Shown: positions 12,371-21,835 of the stretch, one piece after another
Layout: the number at the start of each line of letters is the position of its first letter
Numbering within the stretch: position 1 is the first letter of the stretch
Assembly: GCA_002049455.2 (NCBI GenBank)
Contig: KV919114.1
Coordinates: forward strand, 1-64,000
Source of the DNA: Porphyra umbilicalis
Lineage: Eukaryota > Rhodophyta > Bangiophyceae > Bangiales > Bangiaceae
Direction of reading: 5' to 3'
DNA length: 64,000 nt
Notes under the pieces: model-generated
Databases searched by the model: none
Seen by the model: the letters and a program-made list of their open reading frames with translations, nothing else
What the model was told of the DNA's origin: nothing
Position numbers and translations under genes: made by a program

Positions 12371-13321
12371 CAGGAAGAAGGTCGGGCGGACGGCCTTGAG
12401 CGTCTCCCCGAGGCTGCCCTTGAGCGCATCCGGCCGCGCAAAGTGCATGTTGAAGCCGATGCCGAGGTACCCGTGGATGTCAATCATCGTTGCCGCCACG
12501 TGAGACAGGGGAAGGTACGACACCCCCAGGTCGCCAGGGCCAAGATGTACCGTAGTCTGCGTTACCGACACCGTCCAGTTCATATTGTCGTGGGAGATCA
12601 TAACGCCCTTGGGCGGGCCTGTTGTGCCTGACGTGTAGACGAGGGAGCAGCAGTGCCCCGGCTTCTGGGTGGCCATAACCGCTTCAAGCGCCTCGTCCGT
12701 CACGCCGCTTGCGTCGCCCTCCACTAAAAACTGCTCTCAAGTCGTCATCACGTCACGGGCGTCTGCAAACTTGGGCGCGTTCAACTCTGACGCGGGGACG
12801 CCCCAGGAGACAATTTTGGTCAACCCCGGCCCGGATGACTCCGGGGACTCGGACGCGATGCGCCGCGCTTCCACTAGCTTCTCCACCGCCCCCAGCGAGT
12901 CTACAAACGCCAACCGCACGCGAACATCCGTCAGAATGTGCGCGCACACAGGGGGGCTGTTGGTCGGATACATGCCTGCAACGACGCCGCCCGCCAGGAT
13001 GCCCCCAACTGCCGCCGTGTGCCACGGAATGGCGTTGAAGCCGAGGATGGCGACGCCGTCAAAGCGGCCGAGGCCCGCCGCGAGCATCGCCCGTGCCGTG
13101 CCGCGGGTGGTGTAGGAGAAGCCCGAGATGGTCAGCGTTGCTTCGGACGGATCAGCGGGGACGAGCATCGGCGAGTCGGGCCATGATGCCGCCGCCCGCG
13201 CGAGCGTATCGCCGACAGTGCACGGGGGGTACTGGGATGGGTCCTTGCCGGTCATGGGGCGCTCCTCGTCAATGGCCGTCACCCAGGTGACCGGCTTGGG
13301 GAGGGGCGCCGCGCTGGCCAT
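12371..13321 (-). pseudogene. Bubblegum-type long-chain acyl-CoA synthetase, N-terminal half only
   Basis: Long-chain acyl-CoA synthetases of the ACSBG type activate fatty acids to acyl-CoA using ATP. From the ATG at 13321 the frame shows the N-terminal region (AGMYPTNSPPVC resembles the ACSBG TNSPE segment), the AMP-binding P-loop YTSGTTGPPKGVM followed by SHDNMNW, and YLPLSHVAA. It then reaches VRPTFFL, where the family continues GVPRVWE. Here the similarity stops near 12371 and unrelated sequence follows, so about half of a normal ~650-700 residue enzyme is missing. A TGA at 12737-12739 also interrupts the frame where relatives have Trp (DVMTT-stop-EQFL). A pyrimidine-rich tract ending in CAG lies just upstream of the ATG and may be a 5' UTR intron acceptor. 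A C-terminal piece of the same family lies at 34735-35090 on the other strand. Confidence 0.75.
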
Positions 13322-13718
13322 GGTGCCCTGAAGGTAGGACGGGGGGGACGGGGGGAGGGGAAGAGGATGCGCCGCGATCCGCTGAGCACTAATCGCCGGG
13401 GGCACCGAGCGAGAGGGATGGGGCAACGACGCTGTAGGAAACGACAGCACCGACGTCGGGTATCGACACGGGCGGCCGCGCGCGAGACGTCACAGGCTCG
13501 CAGTCTGCCGTCTTGCGGATGCGGCACGCGACTCGGCCAGCCGATACGAGCGGCCAGTGGGACAGCCGTCGACGACCCCTCTGGCGGAAACGGGGGCCTA
13601 GAATATGGAGGAGTGGCCGCGTCGCTGTACACAGAACGCGAAACACGACCGTTCACGAACGTTGGGTGGTACATTCATTATTCAGTTATATCCGTCCCGG
13701 TCATATCCACAGTGGATA

Positions 13719-14117
13719 TCGCTGCTCCCCGAATTTTGTCCTGGGGAACAGAGACAGAGACTGACTCTCAATAAGAGCACTCTATTGGTTCAAAACGACA
13801 GCAAGAAGGCATCGAAGCCAATAAAAAGCCCGCATTCGGTACCAGGACCTTGCATCCAGCGGAACTCACTGTTTGTTGCCGCTTGATCCGATTTTCTTGG
13901 CACGGAGCAAGCTGCCCACGCGAGATCTGAAGATTTTCTACTGTCTCCTTGCCAGAAGTGCAGAAAAAATGAGGAGCTGATGTTGATTTCCAGGCTGTAT
14001 GGGCACATGTAAGCAATCAGGAGCACCAAGTCAGTCCCAGGGGCGCATCTGATTGGTGGAGAGAGTCGGTCCGCAAGTCAGTCTCTGTCCACCAGGACAA
14101 AATTCGGGGATCAGCAA
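13719..14117. mobile_element. TA-flanked MITE, TTGCTG family
   Basis: A 399-bp element with 26-bp inverted ends matching at 24 positions (core CCCCGAATTTTGTCCTGG). It is flanked by TA at 13717-13718 and 14118-14119. The ends resemble those at 5311-5482 and 31012-31567. It lies inside the left part of the pogo-like element and so inserted after it. It has no coding capacity. Confidence 0.72.
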
Positions 14118-14250
14118 TATAATCGGGACCACGGAGGCACCACAGAGCCCGAGAGATCGAGGAATGTGCAATTAAAACGCACTTACCACCCGGGTTTTGT
14201 ACTTGATTGAACACAAAACGATTTACTTGAACTCCACGGATCAGAATATA

Positions 14251-14980
14251 CAGTCATTATTCGATTTTGTCTCGACCGTTGCAAAGCGCCAGCAAGGACT
14301 CTTCGTCTCGCCTCGTGGCAGACCCAGAGTCGCTCGACTGAAAATTCGTTCGAAGTTGGCAACGATTGAGACCAGTCTTGCACGTGATGTGGACACTCCA
14401 ACATCTGTCGAACGCGACCCCTCCTGCTGACACTCCTGTCTCTTGGTGCAGATGGATCACCGCCACATATATTTTCTGTCCTGCGCGGCTGGTAGAGGTT
14501 CCTCTACAACGCACGCTCCGCGACCAAGACCCTGTGCGATACAAAATCAAGCACGAAAAAAAGAAGTCAAACACGTCAAGCATCATCATCCTGACCACTC
14601 AGGGCCAGGTCAACAGTGGCCTCCCGGGCAACGGCTGCGGCCGCATCGACAGAGCTTGGGCACGGGGTGGGGACGTTGGCCATCTTTGCAATCAGCCACA
14701 ACGTCTGGATGGGTGGAAAATGAACGGAGGTGCAGAGCGGGGAGAGAGGTGGGGATCAGCGCGGCGAGAGCACGCGATGATCACGCACGCTGATTGTGGG
14801 CTGGGACATGTGGAAAAGCAGCGTCGGTGCGGCGACGAGCGCACCCGAAAGGCGGTCATTCAACCAAAAGTGATGAGCTCATACAGTTGGGGCGGTCGTC
14901 TGAATAAATTGGGTTTGCACGATCGCACTGGACATTGTCACAGCGTGACAATCCAGTGGGACAATGTCGAATAATGACTG
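14251..14980. mobile_element. Non-autonomous pogo-like element, 730 bp
   Basis: The left end CAGTCATTATTCGATTTTGT and the reverse complement of the right end (CAGTCATTATTCGACATTGT) differ at only two positions. TA flanks both sides (14249-14250 and 14981-14982). The termini resemble those of the surrounding 3.3 kb element (CATTATTC core), so it is probably a deletion derivative or cousin mobilised by a related transposase. Its right end includes a hairpin (ACTGGACATTGTCAC / GTGACAATCCAGT) at about 14928-14958. No gene was recognised inside. Confidence 0.7.
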
Positions 14981-15129
14981 TAACCCCTGCCGTTTGCTAT
15001 CGGAGCTCCGCTGACGGCCAAGCCGGTCCAGCCGACTTAGGCGTGATTCGTCTGCACCGACCACACCTATGCTCCTCTCCCTACCCACCGTACCGCACCA
15101 CTCATACCCACGGCGATCCTCATACCACC

Positions 15130-16749
15130 ATGACACTCTCCAATGCTATTGATGCCGCCGCTGCCGCGGCTGAAGCGGTCTTGGCGGACCATAACCAGGC
15201 ATTGGCTGCGGAGCACGCCGAGAGCGTGAGGGCGGCCGCGCGGGCCGCGGCCGTGACGGCCAATGCTGTCTTGGCATCCCCGTCTGCGGCGAGCGCGCCG
15301 GCTTGGCGCATCGGAGGCGCTCGCCGGCGCCGCACGCCGAGGACGTTGGACACGAAACCGCGTGTTATTGGCTGGCATGCGGCGGGCCGGACAAACGACT
15401 ACATCAGCCGGCAGCTGGATAACCAGAACGACCGCAGCGGGCTCTACAAGATCATTAAGCAAAAGGACAGCCTCCTTTCTCGGGCCGCCGAGGGCGCGGC
15501 TGGCGGCCGAGCGTCATCGCGGGTGGGGCAGTATCCCCAGGTTGACAAGGCCCTCTTGGAGTGGTTCCTGGCTGTGCGTGCGAGGGGCCGCAAGCGTGTG
15601 CCTTTGTCTCTTGCCATTATTTGGCAGAAGGCTTTGCAGGTTGCGGAGCACCTTGGCAACACTGACTTTGCGGCATCCAACGGCTTTTTTCAACGTTGGG
15701 CGTCCCGTCATGGCCTTGTGAACGTTGCTCTGCATGGCAGCGGCGCTTCGTCCAACGTGGAGGAGGCGGCTGAGCGCATGGCAGCCATCCGCCAGCAACT
15801 TGAGGGTTATGATGTCGATCTGATCTACAACGTCGACGAGACCGATTTGCTCTACCGGGGGCTACCGTGGCGTTCATACGTGCCCTCCGAGGACCGCCGC
15901 ACTGCACGTGGCTCGAAGGCGATGAACAGCAAGGACCGTGTCACCTTGACTCTCTGCTGCAACGCGACGGGTACCCGCAAGGTGCCGGTCACGATGATTG
16001 GCAAGGCAGCTCAGCCGATGTGCTTCCAAGGCAAGGGCAATGCAAGCCCGCTGCCGTACTTCTCGCAGAAGTCAGCTTCGACTGACGCTTCTGTCTTCTA
16101 GCGCTTGTTCGAAGAGGTGTTCGTGCCGACGGTTCAAGCGCGCACCGCGCATCATGTCTACTTGATTATGGACAACCTTGGCTGCCATAGCTCCATCTCG
16201 CACCCGCAGGTCACTATCATCGAGCTGCCCCCGAACACGAACGCTGTGTACCAGCCGCTGGATGCCGGCATCATCGTGCTCCTGAAGAACCCGTACAAGA
16301 AGCGGCTCCTTTACCGCGTCGTCTGCAACTTGGACTCCCTTCTGTACAATGGAGCCGCCGATCCTCGAGTTTCACGCGGTAGGGGCCTCGACGAGGGGGG
16401 CCAAGCTCACCTGCGAGATGCGGCCAAGCTCATTGTCGAGGAGTGGGATGAGATTCTTGGGGACCAGATCGTGCGCTGCTGGTTGCAGGCGGATTACCTG
16501 CCCACTGAAGCAGTTGCTCGTCTGAGGCTCCAGCTGGGCGACATCCAAGTTGTGGCCGAGCCGGCCCACATGGATGTGTCCCACTTGGTGGCCATGATGG
16601 CCAATACGTCCCTGGAGCATGAGTTTGACGGCCTCAGTGGCCAGGAACAGGTCCTGGTGGTGCGGCGCTGGCTGACGGCAGAGACTGGTGTTGAGGCCAT
16701 TGATCAGACGGTTCATATGGTCTTGACTGATGGGGATGATGAGGAGTGA
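15130..16749 (+). pseudogene. pogo/Tigger-like DDE transposase, one in-frame TAG
   Basis: The ATG at 15130 opens a frame with an Ala-rich N-terminus, a psq-type helix-turn-helix (PRVIGWHAAGRTNDYISRQL), and a CENP-B-type DNA-binding domain (QVDKALLEWFL to FFQRWASRHGL). The DDE catalytic core has its first acid in YNVDETDLLYRG, its second in LIMDNLGCHSS and its third in YQPLDAG. A TAG at 16099-16101 separates the first 323 codons from the remaining 215; both parts share one frame and the protein homology runs straight across (SVF-stop-RLFEEVFVP). All three catalytic Asp codons are intact, so this looks like recent inactivation by one substitution. Readthrough is possible but unsupported. Confidence 0.8.
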
Positions 16750-16984
16750 TAGCGTAGAGGCGGGGTGGGAGGCATGTGAGTGTGATCACGTTTAGTGCCC
16801 AGTCAATCAAATATTGGATTTTTTCTCGCCGAGATCCTTGTAAATCCTGCCAGTCGTACTCTTTTCTGCATGTTGGGGTACTGGATTCGTACGATTGCTG
16901 CGGATCCGCAAGTCGGCAGATGCTCGCATAAGTCGCTCCTGACAGTGTAAACAAGTGGCAGTGGATGTAACTGAATAATGCCTG

Positions 16985-17567
16985 TACCCCGGCGGGCCAC
17001 CCACTGGATCAGATCGCAGTGTGTTGTACAATTGCTGGACCATCCAGAGTCCGTATCTGATGGCTGCCGTACAGTACTCCCGTACTGTACTTCGAACAGA
17101 CAGTGTAGCCCTAGCGAGGGTGCACTGTAAAGCCGCAGGCAGGGCGGTCGTCAACCTGTGCGACAGAAGAACCCGCCTTCGTGCGCTCTGCAACGTCCTT
17201 TTGTGCAAGCCCCGTTTCAAGCCTTCCCTGTCCCCCGACCACTACTGCCCGCTTCTGCAGCTCCTGTGTGCACGCCGGGTGTGGCGCTCGGGCGGTCGTC
17301 GCCACCACGGCCGCCCCTGCCTCCAACCCGACCCGGCACGTCTGACTGTGCACCCAGCGGTTGTGCGTACTTGTACACTTCATCTTCCCTTGCCTGAGGC
17401 TCTTCGGTCGGGAGTGGGGCGTCATCGCACGTTGCTACCGTTGCCTTTTCTATTCATTCCCCGCACCTCTGCACACGCTTCCACCGCAAACAACCGTCGG
17501 CCGTCCCGGCTCTCCGCCCTCCTCGCACCCCCTACCCCCTCGCTTGTTGCCCCCCATCCCCCACACT
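16985..17567. other. Intergenic, upstream of the VAP-like gene
   Basis: No gene is supported. A short perfect inverted repeat, GTACAGTA-CTCCCG-TACTGTAC, lies near 17069-17090. The C-rich tract before 17568 is probably promoter or 5' UTR. Confidence 0.4.
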
Positions 17568-18665
17568 ATGGACCCTCCCCAATTGCGCATCTCCCCTCCG
17601 CAGGTGCTGTTCCCTTCTCCCCCCCATGCTGCTCCCCCCGCCCCCCCTCCGACGGCCACCATCACCATTGGTACCGCGCCCGGCGGTGCCGTCCCACCCG
17701 TTCCTGTCGCGTTCAAGATCAAAACCACCCGCCCCGCTCGGTACGTGGTCCGCCCCAATGCTGGTGTGTTGCCGCCTGGCGTTGCGGCGTCGGTCAAAAT
17801 CAGCCTCACGCCGGGCGCCCACATACCGCCACCATCGACGCTTGCACGCGACAAGTTCCTCGTCCAAGCGGGGGCGGTGCCACCGGGCGGCGCCCGTCTG
17901 GACGATGCATTTTGGGACGGGCCGGGCATCAGCCGCACCAAACTGACCGTTGCCGTCGAAGGCGCAGCGGCGCCGGGCGACGCGGCGGCGAGCGTCGGCG
18001 GCGCGTCCGCGCCGCCCTCCCCAGGCTACCTCCTCCCGTCTCGCCCACCGTCGTACGCGTCGGCGTCGTCGGGGCTTCGCCCCGACGGCGGCGGGCCCGC
18101 GTCGGGCAGCCCGACGGCGCCGCGCCGTGCAGGCGCACCCGCGACGAGCGTGGCCGCGCACGTTGCGCAGCTGCAAGCTGGTTCCCTGCCGACGTCGTCG
18201 CCGCCCGGCGCGCCCGTCCCTGGCCGCATCATCCGCGTCGGCGCGCCGGCGCCGGCCGTGTTGCCGGTCGCGGCCGTCCCCGGCGGGGCGACCGTGCCCG
18301 CCCCGGCGCTGACGCCCGTGGCGGACAAGGACGGCTTGCCGGCGGCGGGGGTGGCGGGCGCAAGGCCGGGCGACGCGGCGCTCGCAACCGAGTATGGGGC
18401 ACTGCTGGCGCCCGGACGGCATGACGAGGCGGTCGAGCGGGCACGGGAGGTCGGGCGCGCACTGGAAGCGTCCCGGGCAGAGGTTGCTCGCGTGCGGACG
18501 GCGGTGGAGGAGACCAAGGCGGCGGCCGAGACGATTTTGGAGGAGGCTCCCAAGGCGCCGCTCGCCACGCATCCGCTCGCGTCGGATGCGTATGGGGGTG
18601 TGAGCGTTGCCGGAGTGGGGCTGATGGTTGCAGCGGCCGCGGTACTGACCAAGCTGGTGTGGTGA
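17568..18665 (+). CDS. VAP-like MSP-domain, tail-anchored ER protein
   Basis: VAMP-associated proteins sit in the ER membrane, and their MSP domain binds FFAT-type motifs on lipid-transfer and other contact-site proteins. The 365-residue product starts at the ATG at 17568 (MDPPQLRIS), the first Met that leads directly into an MSP domain. That domain (about residues 5-125) shows FKIKTTRPARYVVRPNAGVL, then PPGVAASVKI, and RDKFLVQAG, the hallmark VRPN and DKFL positions. A long Ala/Pro/Gly-rich linker follows. Next comes a predicted coiled coil at about residues 285-325 (ERAREVGRALEASRAEVARV) and a single C-terminal hydrophobic segment (VAGVGLMVAAAAVLTKLVW) typical of tail anchors. The domain order matches VAP; the linker is longer than usual. 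The frame is also open upstream of 17568, but that sequence is low-complexity. Confidence 0.82.
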   Translation: MDPPQLRISPPQVLFPSPPHAAPPAPPPTATITIGTAPGGAVPPVPVAFKIKTTRPARYVVRPNAGVLPPGVAASVKISLTPGAHIPPPSTLARDKFLVQAGAVPPGGARLDDAFWDGPGISRTKLTVAVEGAAAPGDAAASVGGASAPPSPGYLLPSRPPSYASASSGLRPDGGGPASGSPTAPRRAGAPATSVAAHVAQLQAGSLPTSSPPGAPVPGRIIRVGAPAPAVLPVAAVPGGATVPAPALTPVADKDGLPAAGVAGARPGDAALATEYGALLAPGRHDEAVERAREVGRALEASRAEVARVRTAVEETKAAAETILEEAPKAPLATHPLASDAYGGVSVAGVGLMVAAAAVLTKLVW

Positions 18666-19511
18666 GGTGTCCATAAAGGGAGACGGAACGAGTGGCGGAG
18701 GGCGGGCTGGGCGAGTCCGTTTATTTCTCTTTGCACAGCTGGGTTGAGGGGGGTTGGCTTTCTCCTGGGGTGGACCATTGACTGGTCGAGTCGTCCGACG
18801 GGTAACTGGTAGCGGACCGTCGAGGATTGTATTTTTTATTCCCTTCATTCTTGGGTCAGACTGGTGCAAACACCCACACTTGACTGACTGCTGCCTGTGT
18901 CTGCAGTAGTCGCATCTGCGGGCCTCTCGCTGGCCAAGGCTGCTCTCACAACAGGACTGCGCGTGTGAAGGGTTTGCAGTCATGGTTGAGCTGAGGAGCA
19001 CGCGTTGACTCACTCGGGGTCAACCAGTTTTCGAACGAAGCCGGGACGGCGTGCTGCAGTTGGCGATACAGCCTCTGAGGACCAGTTCCGCAGCCGCGTG
19101 CGGATGTCAGTATGCGGCAACTGCTACGGACCGTGCACGAACACTCAAGGAACCTGGATTGACTCAACGTGCCCCTACCGTCCACCTGCGCTTGGTGAGG
19201 CGCATGTATTCGTGCATGCATTCCTCTGCGGTCGACGAAGCGAGAGATAGGAAGGACTAAACCTTGTCGGCTCCAGTCACCAAATGTAGTCTCTCCATGG
19301 GCCCCCACTGAAGGCGTGCGCGCGGTCTCTCAGACGCTGAAGAGACGCGCGCTCCAGCGGTCAACCATCGCAACGCCACCCGACCTCCAAAAAAAAAACG
19401 CGGAGGCAAACAAACCACTCAGTTGAGTTCCCCCCCCCCCATCCCTCCCACCTAGCTCACTGAGTGGCGAAAAAAAAGACAAAATAAAAGCAAAGCAAAG
19501 ACATAAGCACA
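18666..19511. other. Intergenic between convergent VAP-like and MBOAT genes
   Basis: The tail ends of two convergent genes plus about 800 bp without a supportable gene. It includes A-rich and C-rich runs near 19388-19440 next to the 3' end of the MBOAT gene. Confidence 0.45.
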
Positions 19512-20891
19512 CTACTGCGTCTTGGCAGGCAGCTTCTTTGGCGGCGGACGAATGAGGCCGAGCTGGAAGACGAGCAGACCGATAGCCACCGCGATGTGGC
19601 CCGCAAAGTGAAACGACTTGAAAGTCGCAAACGACAGCTCCCACGAAAGCATCACAAAGCTCATAATGAAGTAGTTGAGTGTGAGCGTCGTCGCAATGAA
19701 GGACGCCACGTCGTAGGCGCCCTTGCCCGGCCCGTCGCTCTTGCCGTCGGCGGCCAGGAAGCGTGGCCGGATGCACCGGCGGACGTTGCGATGGACGCTG
19801 GTAGCAACTGCCACGGACAGGAAGAACATGTAGTAGCCCGGGTAGAAACCGTGCCAAAAGGCGCTGACAAAGTAGGACACGTACAAGTTGGACGGCGGTG
19901 CCACGCGCTCGTACACGTAGCGGCGGAGCCACAAGTTGGTGGTTTTGTTCCAGTTGGACGACGCGTTGCGCAGCGACTGGGACGTCTCGTATGCAATGAC
20001 GTCAATGTTCTCCACACGGTTCCACAGCGGCTCGCCCGTCGTCTTGTCAACACCCGCGTAGCCGAGGCCGGCCAAGCAGGCGGCACCTTCCGCAATCTTC
20101 CACCCAAAGTAGTACTTGCAGCGGACGCCAATCAGGGACAGCCAGATGATGGCATAGCGGAAAAAGACGTTGCGGGACTCGCGGAAGGACTTGTCGCCGA
20201 GCAGCGCAAAGGTTGGGTAGAAAGCGTTGATGACTTGGTGCATGACGAGAAGCACCAAGCCCTGGCCGAGCCGCGACAGCGCCGGAATCACGCCCAACGG
20301 TGCCACCAGGGTGCCATTGGCAAACGCAAGGTAGTCCGACACTTCAAAAGTCGGGCCGATGACGACGTTGGCAGGGAAGAGCAGGAAGGAGAAAAACTCG
20401 AGCGGGTTGGGCAGCTTGGCCACCGACCGCGCCTTTTGATCAGGCGACGGGTTTGCACCCGCCGAGCCGTCGTAGTAGTTGAAGGCGAGCGCGTGCAGTT
20501 TTTGTGTCACAATCATCTGCTGCATCGTCCAGTCGAGTGTCCAGCCGAGAAAGTCCGTGTACTGGCGGTAGATGTGACCGCCCGACAGGTAAAGCATGGC
20601 CACCGTAGCAGCGACGACGCGCGCGTTGGGACCACCCACGAGGAGGATGGTGTATACGATGAGTGACGAGAGCACAATGTGGAGCCACTGATAGCCAATC
20701 ACAAACTGCAGCATCCATAGGCCGACGGTCACGGAGAAGAGGTGCTTGGCGGTCGCTCCAGGGAGTTTGCGCCAAACGAGCGCCAGGGGGTAGGCAGCGA
20801 GGAGACAGAGAAAGAGTTTCACCTCCCCAGTACCAACGCCAGAGGCATCGGAAAGGGATTGGACGCCCTCGGTGAGAACCGCGGGCTGCAT
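19512..20891 (-). CDS. MBOAT-family lysophospholipid acyltransferase
   Basis: A membrane-bound O-acyltransferase of the LPCAT/LPLAT type (MBOAT1/2/5, yeast ALE1). These ER enzymes re-acylate lysophospholipids with acyl-CoA in the Lands cycle. Counting from the ATG at 20891 (MQPAVLTEGV) the protein is 459 residues, normal for the family. Visible marks are several hydrophobic segments, a conserved NYYDG-like segment near 138, the WN...WLRRYVYERV block at about 314-329, and the catalytic His in SAFWHGFYPGYY (His347). The C-terminus is KKLPAKTQ; a dilysine-type ER signal is possible but the Lys are not at the classic positions. The frame extends upstream to 21308, but that part is low-complexity and lacks the family's first transmembrane pattern, so I start at 20891; an extra 5' exon is possible. 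It is divergent from the WD40 gene. Confidence 0.85.
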   Translation of the reverse strand: MQPAVLTEGVQSLSDASGVGTGEVKLFLCLLAAYPLALVWRKLPGATAKHLFSVTVGLWMLQFVIGYQWLHIVLSSLIVYTILLVGGPNARVVAATVAMLYLSGGHIYRQYTDFLGWTLDWTMQQMIVTQKLHALAFNYYDGSAGANPSPDQKARSVAKLPNPLEFFSFLLFPANVVIGPTFEVSDYLAFANGTLVAPLGVIPALSRLGQGLVLLVMHQVINAFYPTFALLGDKSFRESRNVFFRYAIIWLSLIGVRCKYYFGWKIAEGAACLAGLGYAGVDKTTGEPLWNRVENIDVIAYETSQSLRNASSNWNKTTNLWLRRYVYERVAPPSNLYVSYFVSAFWHGFYPGYYMFFLSVAVATSVHRNVRRCIRPRFLAADGKSDGPGKGAYDVASFIATTLTLNYFIMSFVMLSWELSFATFKSFHFAGHIAVAIGLLVFQLGLIRPPPKKLPAKTQ

Positions 20892-21835
20892 ATTGTCATC
20901 CACCGCCGCGGCCAGGCGGGCCCAGGCCGCCGTCCCCGGCGCTGCCGGAAGTTGCGACACAGAGTGAAGAGAACAGGATAAAGTGCAGGGCACAAAAAAA
21001 ATAGTAGAACGCGGATGGTCAGACGAGCACTTGGCAATGGTGGTCGTTGAGCCATTCAAGCAAGCCACACCACACAGAAGGGAGAACGACAGCTCACGCC
21101 AGTAGCCTCTCATCCCTCCGGGCGTCCAAAACACATACCCGTCACATCGGCTAGCCGTGCGGCAAGACCGTCTACCACCGACAGCCCCGCGTCCGTCGCC
21201 GTCATGGCGGCGACCGACAGAAGCACCCCTCACCCCTCCCTGGTTGCCAACCCACGACCTTGACACCCAAGACCGCCACACTGGTGACAGTAGCGGCGGT
21301 CGCGACAAGCTTTCCCGTGCCGTCCACGCGCCAGCGCGCGCGACACGGGGGACGGGGGTGGCGGGAGGCGGGTGGCGAGTCCTAGTGTCGGCGGCGGAGG
21401 CGGCGAGAAGGATCAGCGACCCCCCTCGGTGGCCTCCGAGATAGATGTGCGCCGCCGGCGTGCAGTGTGCGGTGGCGAAGGTGGGTGAGCGGTGGCCAAG
21501 TGGGCCTGCAACATCGCTGGCGGGCCAGATGCGAGCTCTATTGGGGGGGCTCTCGCTGGTTCTGAGGTTCGGTGAAGACGGTTTTGGGTTGACAGAGCCG
21601 ATTCACCGGGATCTACGCTGCGTGTGCTACTTGTCAGGGGAACCTGGGCACCGGCCAGTGCCCTGCCGTGCAAAGCCGCTGAAGTCCTTGCTCCAGGCGG
21701 TTGTCCTGCCCTCGTCAAGACCAGCACGACGGCGTGCTGTCTGTATGGTTCCGCTGCCTCCTTGCTGCTCGATACCTGTGGCCGAACATTGTCACCTTTC
21801 TTTGTACGCTATTTTTTGCTACCCCTGTACGTGCC
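20892..21835. other. Shared upstream region of MBOAT and WD40 genes
   Basis: About 940 bp between two divergent starts. There are no conserved ORFs. It probably holds both promoters, but I see no clear TATA box. Confidence 0.4.

Larger units (their letters stand above)
13672..16984 (+). mobile_element. pogo/Tigger-like DNA transposon with nested insertions
   Basis: The left end reads CATTCATTATTCAGTTATAT, then CC. The reverse complement of the right end reads CAGGCATTATTCAGTTACAT, then CC. Both ends abut TA (13670-13671 and 16985-16986), the duplication expected for pogo-type elements, whose ends usually begin CA. The element holds a DDE transposase (15130-16749) and two smaller TA-flanked insertions (13719-14117 and 14251-14980). 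Without these the host element would be about 2.2 kb, a normal size for the group. The boundaries come from matching the two termini by eye. Confidence 0.65.

Noticed and set aside
12737-12739. Selenocysteine at the TGA in the acyl-CoA synthetase
   Set aside because: Relatives have Trp there, the family has no selenoproteins that I know of, and the gene is truncated anyway.
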